33,001 nt of DNA from Pseudomonadota bacterium (lineage in GTDB: Bacteria > Tectomicrobia > Entotheonellia > Entotheonellales > Entotheonellaceae), in contig SXND01000044.1 of assembly GCA_005777235.1 (NCBI GenBank), forward strand, positions 1-33,001, given 5' to 3'. Positions 18,285 through 25,821 of the stretch are shown in pieces (the stretch's first letter is position 1; every line of letters begins with the position of its first letter). The notes under the pieces are model-generated. The model did not search any database. It was given only the letters and a program-made list of their open reading frames with translations, and was not told the DNA's origin. The position numbers and the translations under genes are program-made.

Positions 18285-18376
18285 TTGGGAAATACATCCC
18301 AATTAATTTGGGATATTATTCCCAAAAAAATGACCTTGTCAAGAGGGATATCGAGAATTTGGGAAAAAAATCCCTA
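18285..18376. promoter_or_regulatory. Three copies of palindrome TTGGGA-N6-TCCCAA
   Basis: Copy 1: TTGGGA at 18285-18290 and TCCCAA at 18297-18302. Copy 2: 18308-18313 and 18320-18325, extended by one base at each side to TTTGGGA/TCCCAAA. Copy 3: 18359-18364 and 18371-18376, right half TCCCTA. All have exactly six bases between the halves. Copies 1 and 2 are 23 bases apart (about two helix turns), copies 2 and 3 are 51 apart (about five turns). This same-face spacing is what cooperative binding of a dimeric regulator would need. They lie in an AT-rich island upstream of the DUF6502 gene. Confidence 0.75.
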
Positions 18377-18389
18377 TTTTTGTTATAGT
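18359..18389 (+). promoter_or_regulatory. Putative promoter of the DUF6502-DUF5666 operon
   Basis: TATAGT at 18384-18389 is a good -10 box 49 bases before the ATG at 18438. The -35 region is poor; TTGGGA of the third palindrome (18359-18364) would fit with a long 19-base spacer. A protein bound at this palindrome would cover the -35 region, which suggests repression, but this is inference. Confidence 0.45.
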
Positions 18390-18437
18390 GTGATCGTTAC
18401 GCTTTCCCCATGGTCGTACTGCAGTGATACGAGACGT

Positions 18438-19268
18438 ATGGAAACACCTCTACACAATGCCTTGCTCAGCGCGATTGGGCGTCTTCTACGGCCCCTAGTC
18501 CGTCTTTTGTTACGCCATGGAATTCCTTTTGGGGTGATGGCTGACGTGATGCGGCAGGTCTATGTTGACGTCGCCTTTGAGGAATTTGACCTGCCGCGTC
18601 GCAAACAGACCGCGTCACGCGTAGCGATTCTCACGGGTTTGTCGCGTAAGGATGTGGCGCGGCTGCGCCAGACGCCGCCACAGGATGATCGTGAAGGGCA
18701 ACAACAATACAACCGCGCCGCTCGTGTGATCAGTGCTTGGGTACGTGAACCCGCGTTTCACGACGCCAGTGGCCAACCAGCCGTGCTGCCGGTGGAAGGC
18801 GACGTCCCATCGCTCAGTGGTCTGGTCAGGCAGTACAGTGGCGACATGCCGGTGCGCGCCATCCTGGACGAGCTCTTACGTGTGCGCGCCGTCGAACAGC
18901 TTGCGGACGGTCGTATTCGCCTCCTCGCCAGGTTCTATGTGCCGACAGCCGGCGAGGTGGAGAAAGTGCGTATCTTAGGTACTGACGTGGCGGATCTCAT
19001 TGCGGCCATTGACTGGAATCTCCGTGCTCCACCAGCCGAAGCCTATGTGCAGCGGAAGGTGCAATACGACAACCTCCCTGCCGAGGCCCTGCCAGAGTTA
19101 CATGCCCTGACTCGGGAACACGCCCAGGCTCTCCTGGAGCAGCTAGACCACTGGATGGCGGCCCGCGACCGGGATGTGACGCCCACGGTGCAGGGCACCG
19201 GGCGCACGCGCGCTATGGTGGGGATCTATTATTTTGCCGAAGATTTTCGAGAGGATAATCAGGTATGA
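18438..19268 (+). CDS. DUF6502 family protein, putative DNA-binding regulator
   Basis: 276 residues from the ATG at 18438. The N-terminus LRPLVRLLLRHGIPFGVMAD followed by VYVDVAFEEF, then RRKQTASRVAILTGLSRKDV, is the DUF6502 hallmark. The last segment looks like a helix-turn-helix (TASRVAILTGLSRKDVARLR, about residues 56-75). A middle Trp-containing part (ARVISAWVREPAF) and a helical C-terminus follow. In other genomes this family is often followed by a DUF5666 lipoprotein, and here the stop TGA overlaps the next ATG by four bases (ATGA). The three palindromes upstream make autoregulation a reasonable guess. No biochemical function is known to me. Intact. Confidence 0.8.
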   Translation: METPLHNALLSAIGRLLRPLVRLLLRHGIPFGVMADVMRQVYVDVAFEEFDLPRRKQTASRVAILTGLSRKDVARLRQTPPQDDREGQQQYNRAARVISAWVREPAFHDASGQPAVLPVEGDVPSLSGLVRQYSGDMPVRAILDELLRVRAVEQLADGRIRLLARFYVPTAGEVEKVRILGTDVADLIAAIDWNLRAPPAEAYVQRKVQYDNLPAEALPELHALTREHAQALLEQLDHWMAARDRDVTPTVQGTGRTRAMVGIYYFAEDFREDNQV

Positions 19269-20629
19269 CGAGGCCCGTCTCTCTCGCGCGCTGGGCGCTC
19301 TTAGGGCTCCTCCTGGGATTGATGTCGTGTGGCGGCGGTATCGGTGGCACGGGCATCACCGATCAGCCGGGGACGTCAGCGGTCGTTGTCGGGGCCGTGA
19401 CGCGTGTGGACAGCCTCGTGGTGGACGGGATCACGTTCGATACCACCGACGCAGCGATTACCCTCAACGGGCAGCGTGGTGTCCTCGCGGAGCTGCAAGT
19501 AGGGCAGGTGGTGACCGTGCGTGGGACGCTTGCTCCCAGTCGTGTGGTCGGCACCGCAGCGACGGTGGCTTTTGCCAGCATCGCCCAGGGCCCTATCGCA
19601 CGTCTTGATCCCGCCACGAATCGTCTGCTGGTCCTCGGACACCTCGTGCGTGTGGACGACACGACGCAATTTGGTGCCACCCCATTTGGTGCGCTCGTTG
19701 TCGGCAATATCGTTGAGTTGAGTGGTTTTACGGATGCGGCTGGTGTGTTAAGAGCCACGCGGGTGGCCAAGATACAAGAGGCCTTCGCGCCGGGCACAGT
19801 GCTCAAGAGCACCGGGACCATCACGCATCTCGATGTTGCGCAGCGCACCTTTACGCTCCAGATGTTACGGATCGATTTCTCGGCAGCCAAACTCCTCAAC
19901 CTGCCTGGCAATCAACTCCGCAATGGGCAGATGGTGTCAGTCACGAGTGGACGCGATATCGCGGATGGTGTCCTGGTCGCCGAGAGCGTCACAGGCGAGG
20001 CCGCTGACGTCCAGGGTACCCCTGGCCAGGCCGTCGAGCTCCAGGGCATCGTCACGCGGGTCACCGCGGCGGACACCTTTGAGGTCAATGGCCAGCTCGT
20101 GCGGCTCACTCCGGCCACCGTGTTCACCGGGGGCACAGCTGGCAATATCGAGGTCAATGTACGCCTGGAGGTGGAAGGGCTTTTGACGGCAGATGGCAGC
20201 ATCGTTGCCGAGGAAGTCGACTTGGGCGCTGGCGTCGAACGCCAGGGCATCATCACTCGGATCCTTGCTGCGGACACTTTTGAGGTCAATGGCCAGCCCG
20301 TGCGGCTCACCCCGACCACGGTGTTCACCGGGGGCACGCGTGCCAACATCGCGCTCAACGCGCCTGTCGAAGTGGAAGGGCTCTTTGCGGCGGATGGTGT
20401 CCTCGTCGCAACGGAGATCAACTTCCGTGTTGAGATTCAGGGCCGCATCAGCCGGATCATGACGGTAGACCTCATCGAGGTCGATGGCCAGGCCGTGCAG
20501 CTGACACTGGGCACCACGTTTGAGGGAGGGACGGTCGACGATCTTGTGGTCAACGTGTCTATCGAGGTGGAAGGGAGCTTCACGGCAGATGGTGTTCTGG
20601 TTGCGGCAGAAGTGAAGGTTCTCAAATAA
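19265..20629 (+). CDS. DUF5666-repeat lipoprotein
   Basis: 454 residues. The leader WALLGLLLGLMSC ends in a lipobox (GLMSC) followed by GGGIGGTGI, the usual start of DUF5666 lipoproteins, so the mature protein is probably membrane-anchored outside the cytoplasm. The rest is a chain of about six small beta-barrel-like modules (OB-fold-like in appearance), such as GAVTRVDSLVVDGITFDTTD with LQVGQVVTVRGTL. The last three (from about residues 260, 325 and 393) are very alike, with ADTFEVNGQ-V-VRLTP-TVFTGGT and VEVEGL-ADG-VA-E, a sign of recent internal duplication. Translationally coupled to the DUF6502 gene. Ligand and role unknown. Confidence 0.82.
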   Translation: MTRPVSLARWALLGLLLGLMSCGGGIGGTGITDQPGTSAVVVGAVTRVDSLVVDGITFDTTDAAITLNGQRGVLAELQVGQVVTVRGTLAPSRVVGTAATVAFASIAQGPIARLDPATNRLLVLGHLVRVDDTTQFGATPFGALVVGNIVELSGFTDAAGVLRATRVAKIQEAFAPGTVLKSTGTITHLDVAQRTFTLQMLRIDFSAAKLLNLPGNQLRNGQMVSVTSGRDIADGVLVAESVTGEAADVQGTPGQAVELQGIVTRVTAADTFEVNGQLVRLTPATVFTGGTAGNIEVNVRLEVEGLLTADGSIVAEEVDLGAGVERQGIITRILAADTFEVNGQPVRLTPTTVFTGGTRANIALNAPVEVEGLFAADGVLVATEINFRVEIQGRISRIMTVDLIEVDGQAVQLTLGTTFEGGTVDDLVVNVSIEVEGSFTADGVLVAAEVKVLK

Positions 20630-20790
20630 GCGCTCGACGTGTACGCGCTATGTGTTCTGGCCATGGTCCTGCCAACTCCTCTGCCGTATCTGCAGTCGTA
20701 GTCGTCTTGGGCTCGCTGGCTTGGCAGCATGCGGTCTGCTGGATGAGCAGGGCTAAAGGGGCGAAGGAAGAAGAGGGATATCTTGCGGCT

Positions 20791-20833
20791 ATGACTCGTT
20801 CCTACGGGGGAACCCCTGGTAGGAGCGAGTCAT
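20791..20833. terminator. Long near-perfect hairpin between convergent genes
   Basis: ATGACTCGTTCCTAC (20791-20805) pairs with GTAGGAGCGAGTCAT (20819-20833) at 14 of 15 positions, the other being a G-T pair on one strand. Inside, GGGG and CCCC (20807-20816) can pair around AA. It lies between the ends of the DUF5666 gene (plus) and the MoaD-like gene (minus). It would suit a two-way terminator, although there is no T-run; a dispersed palindromic repeat is the alternative. Confidence 0.5.
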
Positions 20834-20850
20834 AGTGACACGGATGCGGA

Positions 20851-21123
20851 CTACGCTCCGCCTCCAAGAGCCGGGATAAAGTGAATCTCACACGCCTCCG
20901 GGACGTGCTCCAAGAGGCCGAGTTGACTGGTCTCACCATCAATCACGACCGCAATGCCGGGCATGATGATGTCCTCTTCTTCATCGTAGAGTTCCATCTT
21001 CAGACCCGGAAACCGGCGGTCCAGATTGTCGACAATCTGGCGGATCGTGCGACCCACCACTTGCACCTGTTGTTGTCCCCCAGTAAAACGCTGCATCTGA
21101 GGGGAGAGCCACACGTCTGGCAT
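20851..21123 (-). CDS. MoaD/ThiS-family ubiquitin-like sulfur carrier
   Basis: 90 residues with the beta-grasp pattern: VQVVGRTIRQIVDNLDRRFP is the central helix region, then IAVVIDGETSQLG and VPEACEIHFIPALGGGA at the end. MoaD/ThiS proteins carry a C-terminal thiocarboxylate on Gly-Gly for sulfur transfer, MoaD to molybdopterin. Here the end is GGGA, one Ala beyond the glycines, so the free Gly needed for activation would have to be made by trimming. It follows the molybdopterin dehydrogenase gene by 15 bases, which suggests cofactor supply to that enzyme. An alternative is a carrier for another pathway. Intact. Confidence 0.8.
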   Translation of the reverse strand: MPDVWLSPQMQRFTGGQQQVQVVGRTIRQIVDNLDRRFPGLKMELYDEEEDIIMPGIAVVIDGETSQLGLLEHVPEACEIHFIPALGGGA

Positions 21124-21138
21124 ACGTACGCCTGCTAG

Positions 21139-23475
21139 TTAGTGTGCGCCGTTGGCGCCGCCGTTTTTCGACCACAGGGCTTCCAAGACGCGCCCTGGCG
21201 ACATGGGTAGGTGATTCATGCGCACCCCAATGGCCCGATACACCGCATTGGCCACGGCGGCCAGCGGCGGAATGACCGACGTCTCACCGACCCCGCGCAC
21301 CCCGTACGGATGGTTGGGATTCGCCACTTCGACAATTACCGTATCCAGCATCGGTAAATCTAAACACGTCGGCATGCGGTAATCCAGGAAGCTGGAATTG
21401 GCCATCTGGCCCTTCTCATTGAAGAAATACTCTTCGTTGAGCGCCCAGCCAATCCCCTGCGCCGCGCCACCCTGGATCTGGCCCTCGACGTAGCTCGGAT
21501 GGATGGCCTTGCCAGCATCCTGCACCGCCGTGTAACGCAGAATCGTCACTTTCCCGGTATCCGGGTCCACTTCCACATCGACAATGTGCGTGCCCATCGA
21601 CGCCCCAGCCCCGGGCGGGTTGACGCCCGCGCGGCCCACAATGGCCCCACCCGTGGCGACCTGACGGGCGGCAATCTGCTTGAAGGTGAGGCGGCGTTCG
21701 GCATCCGCACTGTCCTGCAGCATTCCACCTTCGTACGTCACCTGTTCCACTGGCACATTCCAGGTTTTGGCCGCACGTTCGCGCATCTGTTGCTTGATAT
21801 CCTGGGCCGCATGATACACCGCCCAGCCGGTCTTAAAGGTCACGCCACTCCCGCCAGTGACCGAGGTAAAGCCAATCGCATCGGTATGACCGACTTCCGG
21901 GTGAATGTCTTCGAACGGAATCCCCAACGTCTCGGAAAACTGCTGCGTCAAGGAGGCGCGGGTGCCGCCGATGTCTGGCGAGCCTTCGGTCAGATGCACC
22001 GACCCATCACTCTGCACCACGGCCACGGCGCTGGAGGGGCCAGTATTGTTGCGCCACAAGCCGCTGGCGACGCCACGGCCACGATAGGGGCCAGTCAGCG
22101 GGGCGCTGTAATGCGGGTGATCCTTGGCGGCTTGCAGCACTTCCACAAAGCCAATGCGCGGCCACACCGGCCCTGTGGGGGCGCGGGAGCCTTCGACGGC
22201 GCTGTTGTTGAGGCGGAATTGGAGCGGATCCACGCCGAGCTTTTCGCACAGCATGTCAACAGCTGTTTCCATGGCATAAGCCGCCGCTGGGACGCCAGGG
22301 GCGCGATACGCCGCGGATTTGGGCTTGTTGACGACTACGTCAAAGCCTTCAATCCAGCTATTGGGGATCTGATAGGGGCCCATCATACCCTGGCAGGCCG
22401 GAGACACCGGGGAGCCGGGGTAGGCGCCTGCTTCATAGTACAGGTGCGCTTCACCGGCCACGAGCTTGCCGTCTTTGGTCGCCCCGATTTTGACGCGCAC
22501 ATGCGTCCCGGAGGTCGGGCCGGTGGCCTCAAACACTTCCGTACGGGTCATCACCACTTTGACGGGCTTACCGGCTTTGCGCGCCAGAAGGGCGGCGACG
22601 GGTTCCAGGTACACTAAAGTCTTGCCACCAAAACCGCCGCCGATTTCCATGGGAATGGCGCGCACTTTGGAGACCGGCATGCCGATGAGACGTGCCGTTT
22701 GATCGCGCACATTAAAGTGGCCCTGGCTGCTCGACCATAGGGTCAGCGTGCCATCGCTGTTCCACATGGCGGTGCCGGCGTGCGGCTCAATGTAGCCTTG
22801 ATGAATCGGCACGGTGTGGGTTTCGTGTTCGATGATGACGTCCGCGTCCTTAAATCCTTGCTCAATATCGCCCAGCCGAAACTCAAAACGATTCGCCAGG
22901 TTCGAGCCCGGGGTGGGATCGTCGTCGTTCAACGTGCCACCGGGGCGCAGGTTGGGATTGGAGAGGGTGCCTAGGCGCTCGTGCAACAGGGGTGCACCGG
23001 GCTTCATGGCCTCTGCGGCACTCATCACCGGAGGCAACTCTTCGTAGTCGACTTTGATGAGCGCCAGGGCTTCCTCGGCCACGTGGGCATTGACGGCGGC
23101 CACGGCGGCCACGGCATGCCCTTTGTAGAGCACTTTATCGGCGGCCATAATGTTGTTGCTCAGAAAGCGCATGTTATGCATGGCGCCTTCGGCCAGATCC
23201 ACCAGACGTCCCGATACCTGCGGAAAATCCGCCGAGGTGATCACGGCATGCACCCCGGGCAGGGCTTCTGCCGCACTGGTGTCGATGGATTTGATGCGGG
23301 CGTGCACATGGGGGCTACGCAGCACTTTGCCGTACAGCATGCCCGGGATGCGGATATCCGCGCCATAGGTGGCGTGGCCGGTGACCTTCTCCGCGCCGTC
23401 CGGGCGGATGGGGCGTTTCCCGACCACTTCGTATTCTTTCGTCGAGAGGACGATATTGGGTTCGTATGTCAGCAT
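21139..23475 (-). CDS. Xanthine-dehydrogenase-family molybdopterin-binding (large) subunit
   Basis: 778 residues, start ATG with GGAGGAAA upstream. KRPIRPDGAEKVTGHATYGADI and GMLYGKVLRSPHVHARI form the usual N-terminal part. EIGGGFGGKTLVYLEPVAAL, AYRAPGVPAAAYAMETAVDM and GSPDIGGTRASLTQQ are cofactor-binding blocks, and GTHIVDVEVDPDTGKVTILRY with GQIQGGAAQGIGWAL form the C-terminal part. The active-site loop AYRAPG differs from the AYXCSFR of CO dehydrogenase, so this is a hydroxylase-type member (xanthine dehydrogenase, 4-hydroxybenzoyl-CoA reductase, aldehyde oxidase group). Such enzymes also need FAD and 2Fe-2S subunits, and none is next to it. Neighbours are a thiolase (upstream) and a MoaD-like protein (downstream) on the same strand. 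Substrate unknown. Confidence 0.9.
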   Translation of the reverse strand: MLTYEPNIVLSTKEYEVVGKRPIRPDGAEKVTGHATYGADIRIPGMLYGKVLRSPHVHARIKSIDTSAAEALPGVHAVITSADFPQVSGRLVDLAEGAMHNMRFLSNNIMAADKVLYKGHAVAAVAAVNAHVAEEALALIKVDYEELPPVMSAAEAMKPGAPLLHERLGTLSNPNLRPGGTLNDDDPTPGSNLANRFEFRLGDIEQGFKDADVIIEHETHTVPIHQGYIEPHAGTAMWNSDGTLTLWSSSQGHFNVRDQTARLIGMPVSKVRAIPMEIGGGFGGKTLVYLEPVAALLARKAGKPVKVVMTRTEVFEATGPTSGTHVRVKIGATKDGKLVAGEAHLYYEAGAYPGSPVSPACQGMMGPYQIPNSWIEGFDVVVNKPKSAAYRAPGVPAAAYAMETAVDMLCEKLGVDPLQFRLNNSAVEGSRAPTGPVWPRIGFVEVLQAAKDHPHYSAPLTGPYRGRGVASGLWRNNTGPSSAVAVVQSDGSVHLTEGSPDIGGTRASLTQQFSETLGIPFEDIHPEVGHTDAIGFTSVTGGSGVTFKTGWAVYHAAQDIKQQMRERAAKTWNVPVEQVTYEGGMLQDSADAERRLTFKQIAARQVATGGAIVGRAGVNPPGAGASMGTHIVDVEVDPDTGKVTILRYTAVQDAGKAIHPSYVEGQIQGGAAQGIGWALNEEYFFNEKGQMANSSFLDYRMPTCLDLPMLDTVIVEVANPNHPYGVRGVGETSVIPPLAAVANAVYRAIGVRMNHLPMSPGRVLEALWSKNGGANGAH

Positions 23476-23508
23476 TACTTTCCTCCGCAGAGCTGCGCTT
23501 GTTACGCG

Positions 23509-24690
23509 TTATGCCACTTCAAACAACCCGGCAGCACCCATGCCGCCGCCAATACACATGGTCACCACCACATATTTGACCCCACGCCGCTTACCCTCGA
23601 TCAGCGCATGGCCGACCAGACGGGCACCCGTCATGCCGTAGGGGTGACCAATCGCAATTGAGCCGCCGTTGACATTCAGCCGTTCCATCGGCAGTCCCAG
23701 CTTATCACGGCAGTAGATCGTCTGCACGGCAAAAGCCTCGTTGAGTTCCCATAGGCCAATGTCATCCACTTTCAGACCTTTGCGGGCCAGCAGCCGGGGC
23801 ACGGCGTAGATCGGCCCAATACCCATTTCATCCGGCTCGCATCCGGCCACCGCCAGCCCGCGGTAGAAGCCCAGAGGCTGCAGACCGCGCTGCTCCGCCA
23901 GCTTGGCGTCCATCACCACGACCGCCGCGGCGCCGTCGGACAGCTGACTGGCATTGCCTGCCGTGATGCACCCACCGTCCCGCACCGGTTTCAGACCCGC
24001 CAGACCCTCTAAGGTGGTCTCAGGCCGGTTACATTCGTCGGCACGAATCGTGACTTCACGGTAGGAGATATCGTTGGTCTGCCGATCCTGCACGCCCATT
24101 TTCGCTGTCACCGGGATGATTTCCGCATCGAACTTGCCAGCAGCCTGGGCTGCCGCGGTGCGCTGCTGGCTGATCAGGGCGTATTCGTCTTGGGCTTCGC
24201 GGCTGATGTGATAGCGCCTGGCCACCACCTCCGCCGTGTCGATCATGGCCATGTAGGCCTCCGGCTTGTGCTCCATGATCCAGGGGTCACGCTGGCGGAA
24301 GCGGTTGGCATGTTCGTTCTGTATCAGACTGATGGACTCGACACCCCCGGCGACCACGATGGGCACATCATCGACCATGACGCACTTGGCGGCAGTGGCA
24401 ATGGCCATCATGCCCGAGGAACACTGGCGGTCCACACTCATACCCGCGGTGCTCATCGGCAACCCAGCGGCAATGGCGCATTGCCGTGCCATGTTATACC
24501 CCTGTGTGCCCTGTTGGAGGGCCGCCCCCATGATGACGTCCTCGACCTCACCAGGCTCGACTCCAGCACGCTCCAGCACGGCTTGAATCACCGGCGCCAC
24601 CATGCTGGGCGTTTCGAGATTATTGAACGAACCACGATAGGATTTGGCCAATCCCGTGCGTGCGGTGGCGACAATAGCCGCTTCTTTCAT
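23509..24690 (-). CDS. Acetyl-CoA C-acyltransferase (thiolase)
   Basis: 393 residues, the normal thiolase size. The nucleophilic Cys is in [10 protein letters not shown] (about residue 90), the His in [20 protein letters not shown] (about 348) and the second Cys in [17 protein letters not shown] (about 378). All catalytic positions are present, so the enzyme should cleave 3-ketoacyl-CoA or condense acetyl-CoA in the cytoplasm. GAGGA lies upstream; a GTG at 24693 directly before the ATG fits the spacing a little better. It ends 34 bases before the dehydrogenase subunit, in a likely operon, which suggests degradation of an aromatic or acyl compound to CoA esters. Biosynthetic or degradative direction cannot be told from the sequence. 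Confidence 0.92.
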   Translation of the reverse strand: MKEAAIVATARTGLAKSYRGSFNNLETPSMVAPVIQAVLERAGVEPGEVEDVIMGAALQQGTQGYNMARQCAIAAGLPMSTAGMSVDRQCSSGMMAIATAAKCVMVDDVPIVVAGGVESISLIQNEHANRFRQRDPWIMEHKPEAYMAMIDTAEVVARRYHISREAQDEYALISQQRTAAAQAAGKFDAEIIPVTAKMGVQDRQTNDISYREVTIRADECNRPETTLEGLAGLKPVRDGGCITAGNASQLSDGAAAVVVMDAKLAEQRGLQPLGFYRGLAVAGCEPDEMGIGPIYAVPRLLARKGLKVDDIGLWELNEAFAVQTIYCRDKLGLPMERLNVNGGSIAIGHPYGMTGARLVGHALIEGKRRGVKYVVVTMCIGGGMGAAGLFEVA

Positions 24691-24839
24691 CACCGTGTTA
24701 CTTCCTCATTCTAGGCGCCCCAAGGCGCGTTCATCGTTCCTGCCTCGACTGCGACTGCTGGCGCCACCCGTCTGACGGTGGCGGTGCCATGCGCTCATCT
24801 CCGACTGTTTGTCGGCGAGACGGCGCAACCATGGGGAGA

Positions 24840-25628
24840 CTAGCCGTTGGCAAACACGTCGTTGGCAATGTCCATGGCACCCCGCGCAAAGGGGATCCCG
24901 CCATACAAAGTCAGGTGCATAAACACTTCGATCACCTGATCGGGGGTAAAGCCGATGTGCAGCGCCCCGCGGATGTGGCTGCGTAACGGGCCTTCGCGGC
25001 CGAGGGCCGCCAGGCAGGTCAGCGTGCACAGACAGCGGCTGGGCAAGTCAAGGCCAGGACGCGTCCAGGTAGCACCCCAGTAGTATTCGCCGGTGATGCG
25101 ATTAAAGGCCCGTTCGGCCTCAGTCGGCGGCGCGGACCGCGCGCCCGACTGGGGGCCCATATACTGCATCCGCAGTTGGTTGCCCCGCTCGAACAGGCTA
25201 TCGGGGTCTTCGGTGGTATTGTGGATTCGGGGCGGCGTAAACGCGATGCCGCGTTCGTCGAACACGTCTTTGCACAGGGCCAGCGCGTTCAGGCCGGCTG
25301 GCGCGCCGCCGTACCAGGTGTCGTGGATAATCAGTTCGACAAGCTGTTCGGGGGTCAAGCCGACATGCAGCGCGTTGCCTAAGTGCCGGCGCAGCTGGGT
25401 CTCGCGCGCCAGCACAATAAGGGTCGACAACGTAATCATCTCCCGCTGCACCGGGCTGAGCGCGTCGCGACGCCAGATGGTGCCAAAGAGCGCTTCCCCG
25501 AGTATACGCTCGAGATCCGGGGCGACTTCCCAGGCGCCAGGTGCTGACCCAGCGCTGGTGATAGTGCCGCCGCCAAACATCCGCCGTGTTTCCTGCCCAC
25601 GTGCATAGCGGGCATCCAGTTCGCTCAT
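24840..25628 (-). CDS. Tandem carboxymuconolactone-decarboxylase-like protein
   Basis: 262 residues; ATG 25628 has GGAGGCGAACA upstream (a longer frame to 25709 lacks a good start). Two CMD/AhpD-like helical domains are fused. The first (about 55-125) has LSPVQREMITLSTLIVLARETQLRRHLGNALHVGLTPEQLVELI, and the second (about 180-260) has CTLTCLAALGREGPLRSHIRGALHIGFTPDQVIEVFMHLTLYGG. The Cys-x-x-Cys of AhpD peroxidases is absent, so a peroxidase role is unlikely; the conserved HxxxA...G pattern is that of the CMD group, including gamma-carboxymuconolactone decarboxylase in the beta-ketoadipate route. It lies 149 bases upstream of the thiolase on the same strand, which fits a ring-cleavage pathway, but the exact reaction is not known. 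Confidence 0.82.
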   Translation of the reverse strand: MSELDARYARGQETRRMFGGGTITSAGSAPGAWEVAPDLERILGEALFGTIWRRDALSPVQREMITLSTLIVLARETQLRRHLGNALHVGLTPEQLVELIIHDTWYGGAPAGLNALALCKDVFDERGIAFTPPRIHNTTEDPDSLFERGNQLRMQYMGPQSGARSAPPTEAERAFNRITGEYYWGATWTRPGLDLPSRCLCTLTCLAALGREGPLRSHIRGALHIGFTPDQVIEVFMHLTLYGGIPFARGAMDIANDVFANG

Positions 25629-25821
25629 TGTTCGCCTCCGGTCAAAGTGGGGGAGGATGGCGGCCATGTCCGGCATCAGGCCGACTGGCGTCCTCGGGCA
25701 TGTGTGCACGACCCATCATGCGGCACCGTGGCATCATTGGGTCGTCCTGTGTATCATGCCACGTGTCCCTGGGTTTGTCCATCCCTAGCCTGCGTGCCCA
25801 CTCTGCAGGATTGGCGCCATA

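Noticed and set aside
21499-22617. A 372-residue plus-strand frame antisense to the molybdopterin subunit
   Set aside because: The minus-strand frame has clear family motifs throughout; the antisense frame has none.
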